Of a DNA stretch of 6,269 nucleotides, positions 4,430-6,269 are shown one piece after another. The stretch is taken from contig DAOURR010000091.1 of assembly GCA_030627625.1 (NCBI GenBank), positions 1 through 6,269 of the forward strand. The letters are read 5' to 3'. The DNA comes from UBA3103 sp002365855. Its GTDB lineage: Bacteria; Bacillota; Desulfotomaculia; Desulfotomaculales; Pelotomaculaceae. How positions within the stretch are numbered: the stretch's first letter is position 1; each line of letters opens with the position of its first letter. The notes under the pieces are model-generated. The model saw nothing but the letters and a program-made list of their open reading frames with translations, did no database searches and was not told the origin of the DNA. The translations under genes were made by a program, and so were the position numbers.

Positions 4430-4453
4430 CCTGCTTGAAAGAGCAGGTTTTTT
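4430..4453 (+). terminator. Intrinsic terminator of the AbrB-PIN operon
   Basis: CCTGCT (4430-4435) pairs with AGCAGG (4442-4447) around a 6-nt loop and is followed by TTTTTT (4448-4453). It lies 17 bp after the toxin stop codon. Confidence 0.85.
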
Positions 4454-4526
4454 ATTTAGGTACTAACTGTTATTTTTTGCTAATAAGTATAGAAGGAGGT
4501 ATAGGATAAGCAGGGAGGGTAGGAAC

Positions 4527-4850
4527 GTGCCTTTCGAAAAAAAGCTTGTGCTGATATTTTTTACCGCTTTCGGCTTGATGCTTGGGGGTGTGCTGGTCGG
4601 CACACTGGCGGCGGTGGTGGTGCAGGAGCCGCCCCTTGCGACCATGCAAAGGCTGTCCAGGGAGATCAGGATCTGGGCTGTTGTGGCGGCCATCGGTGGG
4701 ACCTTCTCGACCATAGAGATACTGGAGTCGGGGATATTAAAAGGTGAAATCATGGCGGTTTTCAAGCAGGTTTTTTACATCATCAGCTCCACGGCCGGGA
4801 CTCACCTGGGACACCTGATCATCCAGGCGGCGGCAGGTGGCGAGGGATGA
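4527..4850 (+). CDS. ytrH: Sporulation membrane protein YtrH
   Basis: A 107-residue protein starting at GTG 4527, 7 nt after AGGGAGGG (4512-4519). It has hydrophobic segments at residues about 8-32 (glycine-rich FGLMLGGVLVGTLAAVVV), 49-67 (IWAVVAAIGGTF) and 79-101. The RIWAVVAAIGGTFSTIEILESG and STAGTHLGHLII stretches match the YtrH family of Bacillus and Clostridia as I recall it. In B. subtilis ytrH and ytrI are adjacent mother-cell (sigma-E) genes needed for efficient sporulation. The following gene here is a YtrI-like protein overlapping by ATGA, so the pairing supports both calls. A second SD-like AGAAGGAGG at 4491-4499 lies further upstream without a usable start codon. I could not fix a sigma-E promoter with confidence. 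The gene strongly implies an endospore-forming host. Confidence 0.85.
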   Translation: MPFEKKLVLIFFTAFGLMLGGVLVGTLAAVVVQEPPLATMQRLSREIRIWAVVAAIGGTFSTIEILESGILKGEIMAVFKQVFYIISSTAGTHLGHLIIQAAAGGEG

Positions 4851-5386
4851 AAAAAACGGCGGCCCGCCTGGCTGCAGTTTTCGTTATCGGCATCATTGTG
4901 GGAGGCGTCCTGGTCACATTGCACCTTGGCGGCACGGTGGACAGGATCACCCTGGAAAATGAGTCAATGGGCCAACAGCTGGAGCTGTGCGGCGATGAGC
5001 TGGACCACTTAAAAAAAAGTATGGGCGAGAGGGACAAGGAGGTAGTCTCCAGTATTGAGCCGCATGTCATCCTCTCTGAGGAGAACATGTCCGCTTTGGA
5101 GAAGAACGCTGTGGTCCTAGCCCTGGACAGGCAGGTGCGGCAGTGCCTGGAGCCGGTCAAGGGGCAGGAGGTAAAAAAGCTTAACCACCTCCTGGTTCCC
5201 GAGATTATCGACGGCAGGGTATTTGACGTCGAAAAAGACCGCTACAGGTTAAAAGTAAAACTGATCGTCCTGGGCGCCGGCCTGGCTGTATACGTGGAGG
5301 CGGAGAAAGAAAAGCCGGACAGGCCGGTGGTGCGGCCGGAAAGCGGCGCCGGGCTTGTTGTTCCGGTGCAGGGAAGGGTAATTTAA
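4847..5386 (+). CDS. ytrI: Sporulation membrane protein YtrI-like
   Basis: A 179-residue protein whose ATG (4847) overlaps the ytrH TGA by 4 bp, so translation is probably coupled. Residues about 6-27 (ARLAAVFVIGIIVGGVLVTLHL) form an N-terminal membrane anchor. Residues about 31-66 are a likely coiled coil (RITLENESMGQQLELCGDEL, then DHLKKSMGERDKEV). The remainder is a soluble alpha/beta domain with strands such as DRYRLKVKLIVLGAGLAVYVEA near the C-terminus. This architecture and position after ytrH match YtrI, a sigma-E-dependent B. subtilis sporulation protein of about 167 residues. Direct sequence similarity is weaker than for YtrH, so the call leans on synteny and architecture. The tail (residues 155-179) is Pro/Arg/Gly-rich and may be lineage-specific. 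Confidence 0.75.
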   Translation: MKKTAARLAAVFVIGIIVGGVLVTLHLGGTVDRITLENESMGQQLELCGDELDHLKKSMGERDKEVVSSIEPHVILSEENMSALEKNAVVLALDRQVRQCLEPVKGQEVKKLNHLLVPEIIDGRVFDVEKDRYRLKVKLIVLGAGLAVYVEAEKEKPDRPVVRPESGAGLVVPVQGRVI

Positions 5387-5465
5387 TAAAATTAGCTATG
5401 CGTGAGACGCGCAGGAAGAATAAAGCTTCAAAACGGCGGCAACCTATGCTCAAGGAGGTGTGGGA

Positions 5466-5654
5466 ATGCCGAAAAACGATAATAAAGAACCGGATGGGGA
5501 AAGTAAAATACACGAGCCACTGAGCTCATATTATCCGCCGCCTTTTAAAGTGGAAAAGATGACCCTTCAAAATCTCCCGCCCAAGTACCACGGCCACGGG
5601 GCCGTTTACGTGAAGAATGACGAGTACGAGGATGAGCCCGGAAAAACGGAATAA
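5466..5654 (+). CDS. Small unrecognised protein downstream of ytrHI
   Basis: A 62-residue protein of a family I do not recognise. The frame opens at GTG 5460, but that codon is part of the AAGGAGGTG ribosome binding site (5452-5460); ATG 5466 is correctly spaced and is the likely start. The sequence begins MPKNDNKEPDGESKIHEPLS, then has YYPPPFKVEKMTLQNLPPKY, a HGHG motif and an acidic end NDEYEDEPGKTE. It is hydrophilic and Pro-rich with no membrane segment. It lies 79 bp after ytrI on the same strand with no terminator between, and a strong terminator follows, so it may be the last gene of the ytrHI transcript and expressed during sporulation. That role is inferred from context only. The very good ribosome binding site and terminator support a real gene. 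Confidence 0.7.
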   Translation: MPKNDNKEPDGESKIHEPLSSYYPPPFKVEKMTLQNLPPKYHGHGAVYVKNDEYEDEPGKTE

Positions 5655-5656
5655 AG

Positions 5657-5694
5657 AAAAAAGCGCCATGCCCATGCGGGGGTGGCGCTTTTTT
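5657..5694 (+). terminator. Strong intrinsic terminator after the ytrHI-linked small gene
   Basis: AAGCGCCA (5661-5668) pairs with TGGCGCTT (5683-5690), with CCC/GGG pairing possible inside the loop. The stem has an A-run upstream and continues into a six-T tract (5689-5694). It starts two bases after the stop codon and serves as the insertion target of the following intron. Confidence 0.9.
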
Positions 5695-5695
5695 G

Positions 5696-6269
5696 GTGTG
5701 CCACGCATGGCGATTAACTTGACGGTGAAAGTCCGTTATGGGGGTATGTAGCAACCAACCATTAGCTTAAGGCAAGGGTGTCCATCGCGAGGTGGAATCT
5801 GAAGGAAGCCGGCGGCAAAGTTCCGACCCGAGGAACACAAACAACATGAGGCGCAGAACATGGGGTAAGACTGCCAAACAAGTTGAAGCCCAAAAGCTAC
5901 ACGGACATGTGAGCGTAGATGTTGCGGGTACATGGAATGAAAGTGAATCGTCTTACCGTGGGAGGCCTCACGGACGGGGGGAAACAGAGTATGAAACCCG
6001 GTTGAAACAAGATTTATCGTGAGGAGTCAGCCGAGGCCATAGTACAGAGGTGTTCCAGGCACCGACGGAAGGGCTGAACCAAGGGAGGTGAAGATCAATG
6101 AAAGTTACTGAGGGTGACAAATTAAAGCACAGACAACTTCGATGCGAAGACTATCTGCAAATGGTATCTGCGGAACAGAAAGAGTATGCAGAAGTGTGCG
6201 CGTCACCGAAGATGACTGAAACCGACATCACCAACACGAACGAGCAGACGGAAGGATTGCTGGAGCAAA
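5696..6269 (+). mobile_element. Group IIC intron, 5' portion (domains I-IV), truncated by window edge
   Basis: The ribozyme begins with the group II 5' consensus GTGTGCC at 5696, one base after the terminator T-tract. Blocks shared with the Oceanobacillus iheyensis class C intron, as I recall its sequence, include AAGGGTGTCC (5774-5783), GGAATCTGAAGGAAGC (5794-5809), GAGGAACAC (5831-5839) and the domain III-like GCCATAGTAC (6035-6044). Class C introns are known to insert just downstream of intrinsic terminators, which is what is seen. CAAACAAG (5875-5882) can pair with seven of eight bases of the exon end CTTTTTTG (5688-5695), making it a candidate EBS1. The intron lies outside the coding sequence, so its host gene is not interrupted. 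Domains V-VI and the 3' exon lie beyond the window. The frame at 5792-6022 is fortuitous within the ribozyme. Confidence 0.9.
6098..6269 (+). CDS. ltrA: Group II intron reverse transcriptase/maturase (partial, N-terminus only)
   Basis: An open frame from ATG 6098, 9 nt after GGAGG in AAGGGAGGTGAAG, runs 57 codons to the window edge. It begins MKVTEGDKLKHRQLRCEDYL, then QMVSAEQKEYAEVC, a leader resembling intron-encoded proteins of clostridial group II introns, and ends in TEGLLEQ, just where the reverse transcriptase domain would be expected to begin. The RT, maturase and any further domains are not in the window, so activity cannot be judged. It is encoded in domain IV of the intron starting at 5696. 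In this family the product helps the intron RNA splice and copies it into new DNA sites. Confidence 0.85.
   Translation, partial: MKVTEGDKLKHRQLRCEDYLQMVSAEQKEYAEVCASPKMTETDITNTNEQTEGLLEQ

Noticed and set aside
4454..4526. Sigma-E promoter upstream of ytrH
   Set aside because: Expected from B. subtilis, but I could not align convincing -35 and -10 boxes at the right spacing in this AT-rich stretch.
5398..5523. 41-residue basic frame starting at ATG 5398
   Set aside because: There is no ribosome binding site before it, and it overlaps the better-supported 62-residue gene in another frame.
5792..6022. 76-residue plus-strand open frame
   Set aside because: It lies inside conserved group II intron RNA sequence, which explains the base pattern.

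Overview
The window looks like chromosomal DNA of an anaerobic, endospore-forming Firmicute, most likely a member of Peptococcaceae/Desulfotomaculales (Pelotomaculum- or Desulfotomaculum-like). The reasons are the ytrH-ytrI sporulation pair, a DUF1659-DUF2922-YvrJ cassette, an S-layer-homology (SLH) protein, strong AGGAGG ribosome binding sites with frequent TTG/GTG starts, sigma-A-like promoters, and a group II intron. The genus is inferred from gene content and style only.

Layout. (1) 1-464, minus: N-terminal 154 codons of a secreted SLH protein whose visible C-terminal part is an acidic DVDE tandem repeat; it runs off the left edge. (2) 561-1523, plus: a strong promoter, a structured leader, then DUF1659, DUF2922 and a short YvrJ-family protein that appears to start at CTG. 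A REP-like hairpin lies between the second and third genes. (3) 1552-2429: a minus-strand HicA-HicB toxin-antitoxin module with its own promoter, bracketed by two direct copies of a 28-bp terminator-like sequence. (4) 2465-2686, minus: a small unrecognised acidic protein. (5) 2834-3505, minus: an Fe/Mn superoxide dismutase with all four metal ligands and an archaeal-like ENH motif. (6) 3704-4412, plus: an AbrB/MazE-type antitoxin overlapping a PIN-domain toxin, closed by a terminator. (7) 4527-5386, plus: ytrH and ytrI, overlapping by ATGA, followed at 5466-5654 by a 62-residue unrecognised protein and a strong terminator. (8) 5696-end: the 5' part of a group IIC intron inserted right after that terminator, with the first 57 codons of its reverse transcriptase/maturase.

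The functional groups are largely independent. The conserved host functions are the sporulation pair, SOD and the DUF1659 cassette. They are interleaved with mobile or accessory material: two AT-richer toxin-antitoxin modules, REP-like sequence, a duplicated terminator and the intron. I do not see one large new defence system. The least understood parts are the DUF1659/DUF2922/YvrJ cassette with its RNA structures, the repeat-bracketed hicAB, and the two small orphan proteins. Several starts differ from the longest open frame because the Shine-Dalgarno spacing points to an internal TTG or ATG.
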